From an uncultured Treponema sp. (lineage in GTDB: Bacteria > Spirochaetota > Spirochaetia > Treponematales > Treponemataceae), in the NCBI GenBank assembly GCA_947167345.1, contig CAMVHR010000005.1, forward strand, positions 29,702 through 93,701: DNA of 64,000 nt, written 5' to 3'. Numbering within the stretch: position 1 is the stretch's first letter; every line of letters starts with the position of its first letter. Position numbers and translations under genes: made by a program. The notes beneath the pieces were generated by a model that did no database searches, was not told where the DNA came from, and was given only the letters and a program-made list of their open reading frames with translations. Shown here piece by piece: positions 33,157-42,589 of this stretch.

Positions 33157-35709
33157 TTAAAATACATAGTCTATGACTTCTTGAATATGAGAAACTGGAA
33201 CAAAAGTTATTCCAGCCTTAACATGTTCTGGAATCTCTTCCAAATCCCTTACATTTGCCTTTGGAATAAGGATAATCTTTATCTTATTTCGTTTTGCTGC
33301 AACAGTCTTTTCCCTTAGCCCACCAATAGGAAGTACCTGACCTGTCAGGCTTAATTCCCCCGTCATGGCAAGATTTGGCTTTATTTTTTTATTTCGTAAC
33401 AGAGAAACGAATGTCGTTGCCATTGTAATACCGGCAGAAGGTCCATCTTTCGGAGTGGCTCCTTCAGGAATATGAAGGTGAATAGTATTCTTTTCAAACC
33501 ATTCTGCCTCTTTAAACTTATTAGCAATAATATACTGTTTTGCCCATGTCATTGCAATCTGAGCACTTTCCTTCATCACATCACCAAGCTGACCTGTCAG
33601 TTGCAAGCCACCTTTGCTTGACTCATAATGAATACTTTCCAAAAGAAGGGTATCACCGCCCATGCTTGTCCATGCAAGACCTATAGCAGTTCCAGGAACA
33701 GAAGCAGTTTTTATCTGACTCTCATCAAAGACAGGCTTGCCAAGATATTTTCTGATTTCATCAACATCTATTACAAAGGACTTGTCTTTAAATGCAGCCC
33801 GTATCTTTTCAGCATCTTCCTGAGCAAGCTGATTTTTCTGTTCAAGAAGTTCCAGTTCCTTATCATGAAGAACCTTTTCTTCCTCTTCAGGTGACATCTT
33901 TTTCTTTTGAGAAAGCTTCTTTTTCTGAACTTCAAGTAATTGTTCAACCGAAGGCAAAATTACAGCAGGATTATCCTTTTCATACTCTGTGACCTGCTCA
34001 AAAATCAGCTTACGGCTCACCTTGTCAATGCATTTCTCAAAATTTCGTACACCAGCTTCCCTTGCATATTCTGTCGCAATAAGAGAAAGAGCTGGCTTTG
34101 TATATTTTACCTGAGATTTTTTCAAACCATTTTTCTGCAAATTCTTTGGAATAAGATATTTCTTTGCAATTTCAATTTTTTCCTGATCAATATAGCCGGA
34201 AAGCTCTATGATTTCTGCACGGTCAAGCAAAGGTTTTGGAATTGTATCAAGGCTGTTAGCCGTCAAAATAAAGAACACGTTACTCAAATCAAAAGGAAGA
34301 TCAAGGTACGTATCACGGAAATTCGTATTTTGCTCAGGATCAAGTACTTCTAGCAAAGCAGCTGAAGGATCCCCCTGAGCACTCGCATTCATCTTGTCCA
34401 CTTCATCTATCATGAAGACAGGAGACTTTGACTTGGTAATTTTAAGTCCTTCAAGAATCTGTCCCGGCATTGCACCTATATATGTCCTACGAAAACCTTT
34501 TATTTTAGACTCGTCGTGTTCTCCTCCAACACTAAACCTAAAGAACGGCTTATGCATTGCACGTGCAATTGAATGCCCGACACTTGTCTTTCCAACCCCA
34601 GGAGGACCAACAAGAATCAAAACAGAACCTTTTCCATCATGCTTCAGTTTTCTTACAGACAGATATTCAAGAATACGCTTTTTTACTTCTTCAAGCCCAT
34701 AGTGATCATCATCCAATATAGAAGCAGCTTCCTTTAAACTGTAATTTTCTATAGGAGTATCATTCCAAGGAAGATTACAGATTAACTCCAAATAGTTTCT
34801 GCTTGACATATATTCAGGATCATGCGGATCAGTAAGATTGAATTTTGACAACTCACTGTCAGTTGCTTCCTTTATTTCACCTGTAAAATGGAACGAATCT
34901 ATCTTGGTCTTAAATTTCTGATAGTCACTGGTTTTTGAATCACTTGCAATGCCAAGTTCTTCCTGAATACTTTTCAGTTCTTCACGAAGGAAATAATCAC
35001 GCTGATTTTTTTCAACCTTATCATTTATTTCGTTTTGAATTTTTTTCTGTACACGAAGGATTTCCTCTTCCTTCTTTATGTATACCAAAACCTGATTCAT
35101 TCTTTCACGGACATCAAGAGTAGCAAGAACTTTCTGCTGATCTTCTTTCTCTATGTTAAGGATCGAAGCGACAAAATCAGCTATTTTGCCAGGATGGTCA
35201 ATATTAACCATGTTAAGGCGCATTTCTTCAGTGAACATCGGATTGTTCTCGCTGATTTCCTTCATCTCACTTACAATGGCACGCGTAAGGGCTTTTATTT
35301 CAAACTGATTGGTTTCAACATCTTCAAGATACTCTACGGCTGCAACCATAGGATTAGATGCATTCAAAGCCTTTCTGATTTTAAATCTTTGAAGCGTTGA
35401 AACAAATGCATTAACACCGCCGTCTGGAAGATTAATTTTTTTAATGATTCTTGCAACAGTACCTACATCATATAAATCTGCGACAGTAGGATGCTCAACA
35501 TCATTTTTGAGCATAACAATGCCTATAAAACCATCTCCCTTACAAGCTTCTTCTATAACTTTTGTATCTTCAGCATTATTTATCATTAAGGGAGTAAAAA
35601 TCCCTGGAAAAATTGGTCTTCCGCCAATAGGAATAATATTCAGTTTATTAGGAAATTCCTCTCTGGCTGGAAGACCCATGATTGAATTATCAGAATTAGT
35701 ATCTTTCAT
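33157..35709 (-). CDS. lon: ATP-dependent protease Lon
   Basis: 850 aa from the ATG at 35709. Domains: N-terminal LON substrate domain (LNIIPIGGRPIFPGIFTPLM), coiled-coil region, AAA+ with Walker A GPPGVGKTS and Walker B PVFMIDEVDKM, and the C-terminal Ser-Lys protease with the catalytic Ser in PKDGPSAGITMA. A charged Glu/Lys segment (about 590-640) inserted before the protease domain makes it longer than E. coli Lon (784 aa). The frame is open 12 codons further to a TTG, but a promoter-like pair ends 7 nt before the ATG chosen. Lon degrades misfolded and regulatory proteins in the cytoplasm. Confidence 0.95.
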   Translation of the reverse strand: MKDTNSDNSIMGLPAREEFPNKLNIIPIGGRPIFPGIFTPLMINNAEDTKVIEEACKGDGFIGIVMLKNDVEHPTVADLYDVGTVARIIKKINLPDGGVNAFVSTLQRFKIRKALNASNPMVAAVEYLEDVETNQFEIKALTRAIVSEMKEISENNPMFTEEMRLNMVNIDHPGKIADFVASILNIEKEDQQKVLATLDVRERMNQVLVYIKKEEEILRVQKKIQNEINDKVEKNQRDYFLREELKSIQEELGIASDSKTSDYQKFKTKIDSFHFTGEIKEATDSELSKFNLTDPHDPEYMSSRNYLELICNLPWNDTPIENYSLKEAASILDDDHYGLEEVKKRILEYLSVRKLKHDGKGSVLILVGPPGVGKTSVGHSIARAMHKPFFRFSVGGEHDESKIKGFRRTYIGAMPGQILEGLKITKSKSPVFMIDEVDKMNASAQGDPSAALLEVLDPEQNTNFRDTYLDLPFDLSNVFFILTANSLDTIPKPLLDRAEIIELSGYIDQEKIEIAKKYLIPKNLQKNGLKKSQVKYTKPALSLIATEYAREAGVRNFEKCIDKVSRKLIFEQVTEYEKDNPAVILPSVEQLLEVQKKKLSQKKKMSPEEEEKVLHDKELELLEQKNQLAQEDAEKIRAAFKDKSFVIDVDEIRKYLGKPVFDESQIKTASVPGTAIGLAWTSMGGDTLLLESIHYESSKGGLQLTGQLGDVMKESAQIAMTWAKQYIIANKFKEAEWFEKNTIHLHIPEGATPKDGPSAGITMATTFVSLLRNKKIKPNLAMTGELSLTGQVLPIGGLREKTVAAKRNKIKIILIPKANVRDLEEIPEHVKAGITFVPVSHIQEVIDYVF

Positions 35710-35716
35710 ATATTCT

Positions 35717-35745
35717 AATATAATCAAATCATCATAAAAAAGCAA
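35717..35745 (-). promoter_or_regulatory. Promoter of lon, abutting the start codon
   Basis: Minus strand TTGCTT (35745-35740), 17-nt spacer, TATATT (35722-35717), then 7 nt to the ATG; there is no Shine-Dalgarno. The pair begins just after the manA stop and supports the ATG at 35709 as the start. Confidence 0.5.
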
Positions 35746-35748
35746 ATC

Positions 35749-36558
35749 TTAAGGTCTATGTTTTGGACCTGCAGGCGTTATTTTTATTAACGTCAAATCG
35801 CCTTCGGCCTTTATTTCTTCTCCAGGAGCAAGAGCAAAGATTTCTTCAGCACAAACATTTTCTCCGTTCAAAATACCGCTACCTTCCTCTACAAAAAGAA
35901 GAACGAAATCTTCTGGAATCGATTTTCCAGAATACTTATCAATGGCACCAGAATACGACTCTTCTACAATAATTTCTTCAAGTGTAAAATACGGACAAGA
36001 AAATGCACCCGGAAATTTTGAAACATTGCGGAATACGTCATTTTTTATGACAGAAATGGCTTTTTCAACATGACATTCTCGCCCACGTCCCCAGTCATAC
36101 AAGCGATACGTAATGTCGCTTGACTGCTGAACCTCAAGAAGCCTAAGCCCCTTTCCTATGGCATGAACAGTTCCTGCTGGAATATATATAAAATCCCCTT
36201 TCTCAACCTTAACAAAACGTAACAAATCCTGAGGAGAGCCAGCATTTACAGCTTTGCGAATCTCGCTTTCTGTATATACACCATTAAAACCATAAACCAA
36301 AGTTGCATCTTGTTCTGCATCAAGAACATACCAACATTCTGTCTTTCCTCGACAATTTTCATATAGCTGAGCCTTTTCATTATCAGGATGAACCTGTACG
36401 CTCAATTTATCATTTGCCTGTATAATCTTGACAAGCAGAGGATAGTCTCCTCCTACCATTGCTTTAAAGTTTTCCTGAAGTCCATTAGGATGCGTTGATG
36501 CAATCCACAGTTCATAACCCCAGATTTTTTCAGATTTTAATGATGTAAGCTTTAACAT
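35749..36558 (-). CDS. manA: Mannose-6-phosphate isomerase, class I
   Basis: 269 aa from the ATG at 36558, preceded by GGGAGAA; a TTG 15 nt further upstream is less likely. The short Bacillus-type form is seen: KIWGYELW, zinc ligands in VKIIQANDKLSVQVHPD and KTECWYVL, then GDFIYIPAGTVHAIGKG. It interconverts mannose-6-P and fructose-6-P. It overlaps the start side of the sugar nucleotidyltransferase stop region, so the two are cotranscribed and may feed GDP-mannose or a related sugar into glycan synthesis. Confidence 0.93.
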   Translation of the reverse strand: MLKLTSLKSEKIWGYELWIASTHPNGLQENFKAMVGGDYPLLVKIIQANDKLSVQVHPDNEKAQLYENCRGKTECWYVLDAEQDATLVYGFNGVYTESEIRKAVNAGSPQDLLRFVKVEKGDFIYIPAGTVHAIGKGLRLLEVQQSSDITYRLYDWGRGRECHVEKAISVIKNDVFRNVSKFPGAFSCPYFTLEEIIVEESYSGAIDKYSGKSIPEDFVLLFVEEGSGILNGENVCAEEIFALAPGEEIKAEGDLTLIKITPAGPKHRP

Positions 36559-36560
36559 TT

Positions 36561-37469
36561 TTATTTCTCCCAAAGTTTTTCAGGGTAATAACCACTATCT
36601 ATCTTATTTGCAATTTCACGTTTTACTATCTCACGATCTTCAGGATAAGTCATTCCAAACCACTTTTCAGTAGACGTAAAGAATTTTATGCTTCCCTTTC
36701 CATGTCTGACAATATCGCTTGCAGCAACAGGAAGCAAAGCTTCTGCCTTAGGTTTATTAAGAGAAGAAATCTTAAAGTTATCCCAGTAGACATGAAATTC
36801 TTCAAAAGCTGTAGTATTGAATGCAAACAGATTCATACTTACCCATTCATTTCCTGTAAAAGAATATTCCTTGCCATCAAGTTCGCTTATGATTTCATTA
36901 TCTCTGTAAAAAATCTTTGTGTTTTCCGTAATAGAATCAAGATAGCCATTTTTTACAGTACACACGCCCCTGCTCACCGAACCACTTTTGCTCATTGTAT
37001 TGCCAAGGACATATCCAACCATTGCATGCTCAGTCGAATCAGAAGAAATTCCATTTAAATACGAACCTAGTGTATTAAAGGCGTCCCTTCCATAGTAATC
37101 ATCACTGTTTATGACGGCAAAAGGAGTCTTTATTTTTTCTTCCGCACACAGAACAGCATGAATCGTTCCCCAAGGCTTTGTACGGGCACATGCCTTTTTT
37201 AGCTCATCGTCAGTCAAAAGAGCTTCTGGAGTTTGAAATACATATTCTGCATCAAAATTGGCAGAAACTCGATCAAACAGGCGTTCCCTAAAGTCAGATT
37301 CAATGTCCTTTCGGATTACAAATACAACTTTGCCAAAACCGCATTTTTTCGCATCAAATGTTGCAAAATCCAAAAGACACTCATTGTGCTTTCCTACAGC
37401 ATCAATCTGCTTGACTCCTCCATATCTGCTTCCCATTCCAGCAGCAAGAACTAATAATGTTGGTTTCAT
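36561..37469 (-). CDS. Sugar nucleotidyltransferase family protein
   Basis: 302 aa. The N-terminus LVLAAGMGSRYGGVKQIDAVG is the nucleotide-binding motif of the NTP-transferase fold, a variant of GxGxRxxPxTK with GGVKQ. VINSDDYYGRDAF carries the likely metal Asp. The enzyme probably joins a sugar-1-phosphate to an NTP. With manA 2 nt downstream, mannose-1-phosphate is a natural but unproven substrate; this subgroup is usually annotated only as nucleotidyltransferase. AGGA lies 8 nt before the ATG. Confidence 0.82.
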   Translation of the reverse strand: MKPTLLVLAAGMGSRYGGVKQIDAVGKHNECLLDFATFDAKKCGFGKVVFVIRKDIESDFRERLFDRVSANFDAEYVFQTPEALLTDDELKKACARTKPWGTIHAVLCAEEKIKTPFAVINSDDYYGRDAFNTLGSYLNGISSDSTEHAMVGYVLGNTMSKSGSVSRGVCTVKNGYLDSITENTKIFYRDNEIISELDGKEYSFTGNEWVSMNLFAFNTTAFEEFHVYWDNFKISSLNKPKAEALLPVAASDIVRHGKGSIKFFTSTEKWFGMTYPEDREIVKREIANKIDSGYYPEKLWEK

Positions 37470-37499
37470 ACAATTTTCCTGATAAATTTTATAAAATAA

Positions 37500-38201
37500 T
37501 TATGCTGTTATAGTTTCCAAAGCAAGCTTCATCATATTTGTAAATGATGTCTGCCTTTCTTCTGCAGTTGTTTCACCACCAAGAACAATATGATCACTGA
37601 CAGTCAAAATAGTAAGAGCCTTTCGATGAAATTTAGCAGCAAGAGTATACAGTTCAGCGGTTTCCATTTCTACTCCAAGCGCACCATATTCTGCCCACAG
37701 CTTCCAGTTTGACTTGTCATCATAGAACATATCACTTGAAACACAAAGTCCAACTTTTCGCTTTAGCCCCATTTCTTCGGCCTTGTTGTCAGCAGTCTTT
37801 AAAAGTGAAAAATCAGCAGCAGGTGCAAAATGCAAGCCGTTAAAGCGCATTGTATTCAATCCACCATCTGTACAGGCAGCTTCTGCAAGAAGCACATCAC
37901 GAAGCGCTATATCTTTCTGAATTGCACCGCATGTGCCGACTCTGATAGCCTTCTGCACATTATAAAACTGAAAGAGTTCATTTACATAAATTGAAAGAGA
38001 CGGCTGCCCCATTCCAGTTCCCTGAACAGAAACACGTTTTCCATTATAAGTTCCTGTAAAACCATACATGCCACGGACTTCATTATAGCATTTGGCATCT
38101 TTTAAAAAATTTTCTGCAATAAATTTAGCTCGAAGAGGGTCTCCTGGAAGAAGAACCGCTTCTGCAATGGCACCTTCTGGTGCATTAATATGTGTACTCA
38201 T
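37500..38201 (-). CDS. deoD: Purine nucleoside phosphorylase, DeoD type
   Basis: 233 aa, the normal length for the hexameric type. [20 protein letters not shown] and [11 protein letters not shown] start the protein; [24 protein letters not shown] and the base/ribose-binding [14 protein letters not shown] with SDHIV at the end are all typical. It splits purine nucleosides with phosphate in the salvage pathway. No Shine-Dalgarno precedes the ATG, and TATAAT ends 6 nt upstream. Confidence 0.96.
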   Translation of the reverse strand: MSTHINAPEGAIAEAVLLPGDPLRAKFIAENFLKDAKCYNEVRGMYGFTGTYNGKRVSVQGTGMGQPSLSIYVNELFQFYNVQKAIRVGTCGAIQKDIALRDVLLAEAACTDGGLNTMRFNGLHFAPAADFSLLKTADNKAEEMGLKRKVGLCVSSDMFYDDKSNWKLWAEYGALGVEMETAELYTLAAKFHRKALTILTVSDHIVLGGETTAEERQTSFTNMMKLALETITA

Positions 38202-38207
38202 TCTTCT

Positions 38208-38237
38208 ATTATAACACAGTTTTCATATAGAGGTTAA
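38208..38237 (-). promoter_or_regulatory. Promoter of deoD, abutting the start codon
   Basis: Minus strand TTAACC (38237-38232), 18-nt spacer and a perfect TATAAT (38213-38208), then 6 nt to the ATG. A leaderless transcript is predicted. Confidence 0.65.
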
Positions 38238-38326
38238 AATATTTTTATTTTTATAATGAATTTCTTATTCCATAGCAAACAAAGAAAATATATGGACATT
38301 TACCTGTATATTGCTAGACAGAGTTT

Positions 38327-38433
38327 GGCTTATTGCCAAACTGAGCTTGGCTTATTGCCAGACTGAGCTTGGCTTATTGCCAGACTGAGCTTGGCTTATT
38401 GCCAGACTGAGTTTGCCTTATTGCCAAGCTCAC
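38327..38433. repeat. Tandem 22-bp repeat array, four full copies and one partial
   Basis: Units begin at 38327, 38349, 38371, 38393 and 38415 (partial). The consensus is GGCTTATTGCCAGACTGAGC plus TT; each copy holds GGC-TTATT-GCC, and copy 1 the perfect TTGGC-TTATT-GCCAA. The last copy overlaps the stop codon of the chromate-transporter gene. The array occupies the gap before deoD (38202-38429), whose only other visible element is the deoD promoter. Confidence 0.9.
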
Positions 38434-39011
38434 AAAATCAATATGCCAAACAAAGCCCCAGCAATTACTATGAATATGGGATGAACTTTTTTCAGGAAAA
38501 ACAAAACCACAAGGCAAAGCATATAAAAAATGATAGACTTCCATCTGAACAACTCAATCAACATTTCAGTTTCTTTAAAACCTTGTATATTCAAAAGAGA
38601 CAGCAAAAAAACATTCATTGCAGCAACAAGCACCATGCCACTTGTTGCAGGACGTAAGCCTGTAAAAGCAGCCTGTACAATGGGCTTTTTTTGCATAGTC
38701 ATAAAAAAACGTGCCACAATCATAATTATAATAAGAGAAGGAAGTATTTCACCAAAAGTAGTAACAACACCTCCCAAAGGACCATATAATTCGGTACCAC
38801 AATATGTAGCAAGGTTTATTCCTATAGGTCCAGGAGTGCTTTCACTAATGGCAAGCATACTGTAAAACTTTTCTGCAGAAATAAGATGATAGCGTTCAAC
38901 AAGAACCTGTTGCATAAAAGTTGCCGCTACAAGACCACCTCCAACAGCAAAAAGGCCTACATAAAAAAAAATGCAGAACAGAAACAAAAGCCCACAGATA
39001 CCATTTAGCAT
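38430..39011 (-). CDS. Chromate transporter ChrA-type subunit, second half
   Basis: 193 aa, membrane protein of about five to six segments. FFYVGLFAVGGGLVAATFMQ and ISESTPGPIGINLATYCG are the paired ChrA motifs (Gly-Gly-Gly near TM1, Pro-Gly-Pro after it). Short-chain ChrA proteins are encoded in pairs and work as heterodimers. It overlaps the partner gene by 1 nt. Chromate export is proven for few members, so the substrate here is unknown. Confidence 0.88.
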   Translation of the reverse strand: MLNGICGLLFLFCIFFYVGLFAVGGGLVAATFMQQVLVERYHLISAEKFYSMLAISESTPGPIGINLATYCGTELYGPLGGVVTTFGEILPSLIIIMIVARFFMTMQKKPIVQAAFTGLRPATSGMVLVAAMNVFLLSLLNIQGFKETEMLIELFRWKSIIFYMLCLVVLFFLKKVHPIFIVIAGALFGILIL

Positions 39012-39574
39012 TAATTTACCTCTTCATTGTTTTTTAAATTTCCAGAAAACCAAGCTATCAATATGCCGGCAAGTGCAGATGTCACAATTACTACGACCGA
39101 CGGCAGTTTTAAAAAGAATATTGCACAAAAAGAAAGAGCATAAAACAGTATAGACCACCAGACTTTTATAGTCCGTTTAGCAAAATTAAAAACCGCATAG
39201 GTAAGAAGAGCCGCAACAGCAACATTTATACCTTTCAAGGCCTTTTGAACCCATAAAATACATTCAAAATTTGAAATAAATAATGATATAATTGTAATTA
39301 TGATTACAGAAGGTGTAACAACCCCCATTGTCGCAAAAATTCCACCAGCAACCTTTTTACGCCTAAAACCTACAAAAGTTGCAACATTTACAGCAATAAC
39401 ACCTGGAGTCACCTGCGATATTGCATAATAATCCATTAAATCTTCAGTCGTTGCCCAATGTCGTTTATTTACTAACTCACGCTCTAAAATAGGCAACATG
39501 GCATAGCCTCCGCCAAAAGTAACTGCCCCTATTCTAAAAAAAACACAATATAAGTCCAATAAATCTTTTAACAT
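39011..39574 (-). CDS. Chromate transporter ChrA-type subunit, first half
   Basis: 187 aa. FFRIGAVTFGGGYAMLPILE and ISQVTPGVIAVNVATFVGFR mark the N-terminal ChrA half, followed by hydrophobic segments. AGGG precedes the ATG. It lies 44 nt after the CHASE2 cyclase stop and could be cotranscribed with it. Its partner follows directly. Confidence 0.88.
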   Translation of the reverse strand: MLKDLLDLYCVFFRIGAVTFGGGYAMLPILERELVNKRHWATTEDLMDYYAISQVTPGVIAVNVATFVGFRRKKVAGGIFATMGVVTPSVIIITIISLFISNFECILWVQKALKGINVAVAALLTYAVFNFAKRTIKVWWSILFYALSFCAIFFLKLPSVVVIVTSALAGILIAWFSGNLKNNEEVN

Positions 39575-39618
39575 ACTATTACCCTAGTCCCTGCAAAACA
39601 AGTAACGCTTATACTGAT

Positions 39619-41661
39619 TCATTTCTGTGTAGCCTGTAAAAAGCCTTGCCAGTTTTTAGGAGGATTATTCATGAGTTCGGTACATTTTTCTGCATATTTC
39701 AGGCTAACAACATCCTCTGCATTCTGTTCAAACATTTCCTTTGCATTAGCAAACTTTCCATCAAAAAACAAAGAATATGCATCTTCAAACCTAGTAAAAG
39801 ATTTTTCCATGGAATCTGCAACAGACTGTTCCATTGGAGAATATACACGTATAGGTTCTTTTCTACCAACAACAGCGATATTTGCAATGTTTCTGAAAAA
39901 AAGAGCACATCCGCTCTCAACAGCCTGCATCATGGTCTGTTCAGAACACATAGTATACGTTCCAAACTGTTTGTTTATGCCCTCAAGTCTAGAAGCAAGG
40001 TTTACAGTATCCCCCATCATCGTGTAATCAAAGCGTTTATTGGAACCAAAATTTCCAACAGTAGCAATGCCTGTATTCAAACCTATTCGTTGTTTTACAG
40101 GGCGACCTGTAATTGCAGTAAGTTGCTCCTGCATTTGTCCAAGTTTTTGCTGACATTCAAAAGCAGCATCCACAGCCCTCTTTGCATGATCACTCTGATA
40201 AGTAGGTGCATTCCAAAAAGCAATAATGGCATCACCTTCATACTTATCAATAGTACCACCATGTGCAAGTATTATATCAGACATTGCACTAAGATATGTA
40301 TTCAGGAACTGCGTCAACTGTTCAGGATTAAGACCCTCTGAAATCGTAGTAAATCCCTCAATATCAGAAAAGAATGCCGTAATTTCACGTCGCTCGCCAC
40401 CAAGCTGAAGCAACTGAGGATTTTCAATCAGGCTGTCAATTACGGCAGGACTTAAATATTGGCGAAAAGCAGACTTTAAGTATCTTCTCTGTCTGCCTTC
40501 AACAATATAAGACTCAGATACAGAAGTAATAAATGAAATTACAAAAGAAAGTACCGGAGCTGCAACAGGAAGAATAAGTCCCCTTACAAATGCAAAATAT
40601 GTTCCTGCAACATAAAGTAATATGATACAGATAAAAAAGACTGATTCCGCTATAATCTTTCGAAGCTGAATCTGATTGAACAACGCCCCTAGAAGTGTTC
40701 CTAGTATAGCCGTAAACAAAATCAAAAACAGAACAAACAGTGCTGGACAGTTTCTTAGGAATTTTTCTTCTACAATTGTGTCTAACTGACAGATATGAAC
40801 TCCGACTCCAGGATATACAGCAGAAACAGGAGATGTACATATATCAAAAAGACCTGGTGCGTATAAACCGAAGAATACGTGCATTCCATCAAAAGCAGAT
40901 GGATCAAGCACGTCACCTGAAAAATCAGGTTCCACACCATCTTTTTCAGCCTTCTCTATGGCATATTCACTTGCTATAATTTGAGCGGCATTATACGGAG
41001 CAAAACGTGTCAAATCCTTTTGAAATCGGACATACATTCCCCCGCCTTTTGCAATGGGAACATCATTGAGCAAGTCCATATCTCCCGACAAAATAAGGCT
41101 TGCAACAGAAAGCCCCGGCTCTGCATTTCTAGAAGGTGCGTTAAAACGATTTCTTCGTGCGTAACCGTCTTTATCAAGAGTACTCGTAACATTCGCAAGT
41201 ACAGCAGCAGAACTTGCTATTGGTTCTACAGGAAGAAGAGGCTCGCCAAAAGAAGAATCATAGTATACTGCCAGAATTACATTTCCAGCTTGTTTGCAAG
41301 ACAAAGCAAAAGACTCATCATCCTTTGCTCCATAAATGGACGGCTCAGTATACAACATATCAAATGCAACAGAAGCCGCATTTCCCCTTTTAAAAAAATC
41401 TACAATTTTACCGTAACTCTCTCTAGGCCACGGATATCCCCACTGTTTTTCAGTTTTAGCCCAGTCCAGACTTTCCTGATCCAAAAGGACAACAGCAATT
41501 TTCTCAGAAGGAGGAAATAAATCTGCAGTACGATAAATGCGACTGTCATACGCCTTGTTCTCAGCCCAGTCGAGTGCTCCAGTTCCCTGCATGACACAGA
41601 CAACAGCAAACACAACAAATGCTGTCAGAACAAGACGCAATTTTTTTTTACTTACCTGCAT
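39619..41661 (-). CDS. CHASE2-domain class III adenylate cyclase
   Basis: 680 aa. TM1 near residues 10-25 is followed by a periplasmic CHASE2 sensor (about 30-300; IAVVLLDQESLDWA, then WPRESYGKIVDFF), three TM segments (about 305-385) and a cytoplasmic cyclase. Metal Asp residues lie in FFSDIEGFT and EGDAIIAFW, the purine-selecting Lys in TIDKYEGD and its Asp partner in FDYTMMGD, so ATP is the likely substrate. The tail is TPR-like and ends in CTELMNNPPKNWQG, as in the cyclase at 7692-9545. It overlaps the M48 protease gene by 14 nt, which implies an envelope-sensing unit. Confidence 0.93.
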   Translation of the reverse strand: MQVSKKKLRLVLTAFVVFAVVCVMQGTGALDWAENKAYDSRIYRTADLFPPSEKIAVVLLDQESLDWAKTEKQWGYPWPRESYGKIVDFFKRGNAASVAFDMLYTEPSIYGAKDDESFALSCKQAGNVILAVYYDSSFGEPLLPVEPIASSAAVLANVTSTLDKDGYARRNRFNAPSRNAEPGLSVASLILSGDMDLLNDVPIAKGGGMYVRFQKDLTRFAPYNAAQIIASEYAIEKAEKDGVEPDFSGDVLDPSAFDGMHVFFGLYAPGLFDICTSPVSAVYPGVGVHICQLDTIVEEKFLRNCPALFVLFLILFTAILGTLLGALFNQIQLRKIIAESVFFICIILLYVAGTYFAFVRGLILPVAAPVLSFVISFITSVSESYIVEGRQRRYLKSAFRQYLSPAVIDSLIENPQLLQLGGERREITAFFSDIEGFTTISEGLNPEQLTQFLNTYLSAMSDIILAHGGTIDKYEGDAIIAFWNAPTYQSDHAKRAVDAAFECQQKLGQMQEQLTAITGRPVKQRIGLNTGIATVGNFGSNKRFDYTMMGDTVNLASRLEGINKQFGTYTMCSEQTMMQAVESGCALFFRNIANIAVVGRKEPIRVYSPMEQSVADSMEKSFTRFEDAYSLFFDGKFANAKEMFEQNAEDVVSLKYAEKCTELMNNPPKNWQGFLQATQK

Positions 41662-42589
41662 AAGCCTTCATTACATCATTGTAGCGATTAGTTCTGGCAT
41701 TACTAACCTTTATGGCAGATTGATTTTTTCCCATGCTTGCCTTTACATTAGTAATTCTTGACTTTGGAGAAGGATGCGTCTTATACATGCCCAAACCACT
41801 TCCCTTTTGGTTTTTATCTATAAGCTCAAGCATGGTTATGATTGCAGAAGGTGCATATCCGGAAGCATACATAAGATTTACGGCATAGCTATCTGCCTCA
41901 AATTCCTGTTTCTGCGAATATCCACTGTTCACCATCTGAGACATAACATCATCAACCATGCCATCCATAACATCAGCCTGTTTTTTATCAGGATTCTGAG
42001 TAATGGCAACAGCCATGTCGTGACTGGCATCCATAAAGCGGCTGTTCTTAATGGCTTTTAGACCATGCTTTAGTTTTATATGACCAATTTCATGAGCAAT
42101 TACCGCCGCAAGGGAGTCTTCATTGGAAGTACAACCGATAAGACCTCGGGTAACAAGAATATGACCTCCAGACGTGGCAAATGCATTCACTTCATCAGAA
42201 TCCAAAATTACGACATGAAATCCTTTATAAGGTTCTTGCCCCTCAGAATTCAAAACCAAAGTCTGACAAATGGAATTTAAATAACGTTCAAGCTGAACAT
42301 TAGAATATATTTTATAATTCGTAAGGATATTTGCAGCAACAGAACGTCCTATATAATACTCATCCTCTGGCGGAATATCTTCAAAAGCCTTAGAAAAGGT
42401 CTCACCGGCACTGCGTATTGCATCAACTTTTTTATCAACCTTAATTTCAACATTCTTGCCTTTTATTTCTATCTTATCCTTCCAAGCCGCCAGCTTGGCA
42501 TTGGCACCATCAGAGGCACAGGCAGATGAAACAAGGCTAACAAAAAAAATCGTGCATGCAAAGAAATGAGCAGCACAAGACTTCATCAT
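41648..42589 (-). CDS. M48-family zinc metalloprotease, lipoprotein
   Basis: 313 aa. The signal region ends in a lipobox-like VSSAC with C24, so it is probably membrane-anchored on the periplasmic side. HEIGH (166-170) is the zinc and catalytic site; the third ligand Glu lies in EFEADSYAVNLM. The layout resembles BepA/LoiP proteases that handle outer-membrane proteins. It overlaps the SH3-like gene by 4 nt upstream and the cyclase gene downstream. Confidence 0.92.
   Translation of the reverse strand: MMKSCAAHFFACTIFFVSLVSSACASDGANAKLAAWKDKIEIKGKNVEIKVDKKVDAIRSAGETFSKAFEDIPPEDEYYIGRSVAANILTNYKIYSNVQLERYLNSICQTLVLNSEGQEPYKGFHVVILDSDEVNAFATSGGHILVTRGLIGCTSNEDSLAAVIAHEIGHIKLKHGLKAIKNSRFMDASHDMAVAITQNPDKKQADVMDGMVDDVMSQMVNSGYSQKQEFEADSYAVNLMYASGYAPSAIITMLELIDKNQKGSGLGMYKTHPSPKSRITNVKASMGKNQSAIKVSNARTNRYNDVMKAYAGK

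Noticed and set aside
38327..38433. Possible CRISPR array or attachment site
   Set aside because: No spacers between units, and no integrase or tRNA end beside it.
39646..40341. 231-codon plus-strand frame inside the CHASE2 cyclase gene
   Set aside because: Shadow of the cyclase coding sequence; composition is not protein-like.
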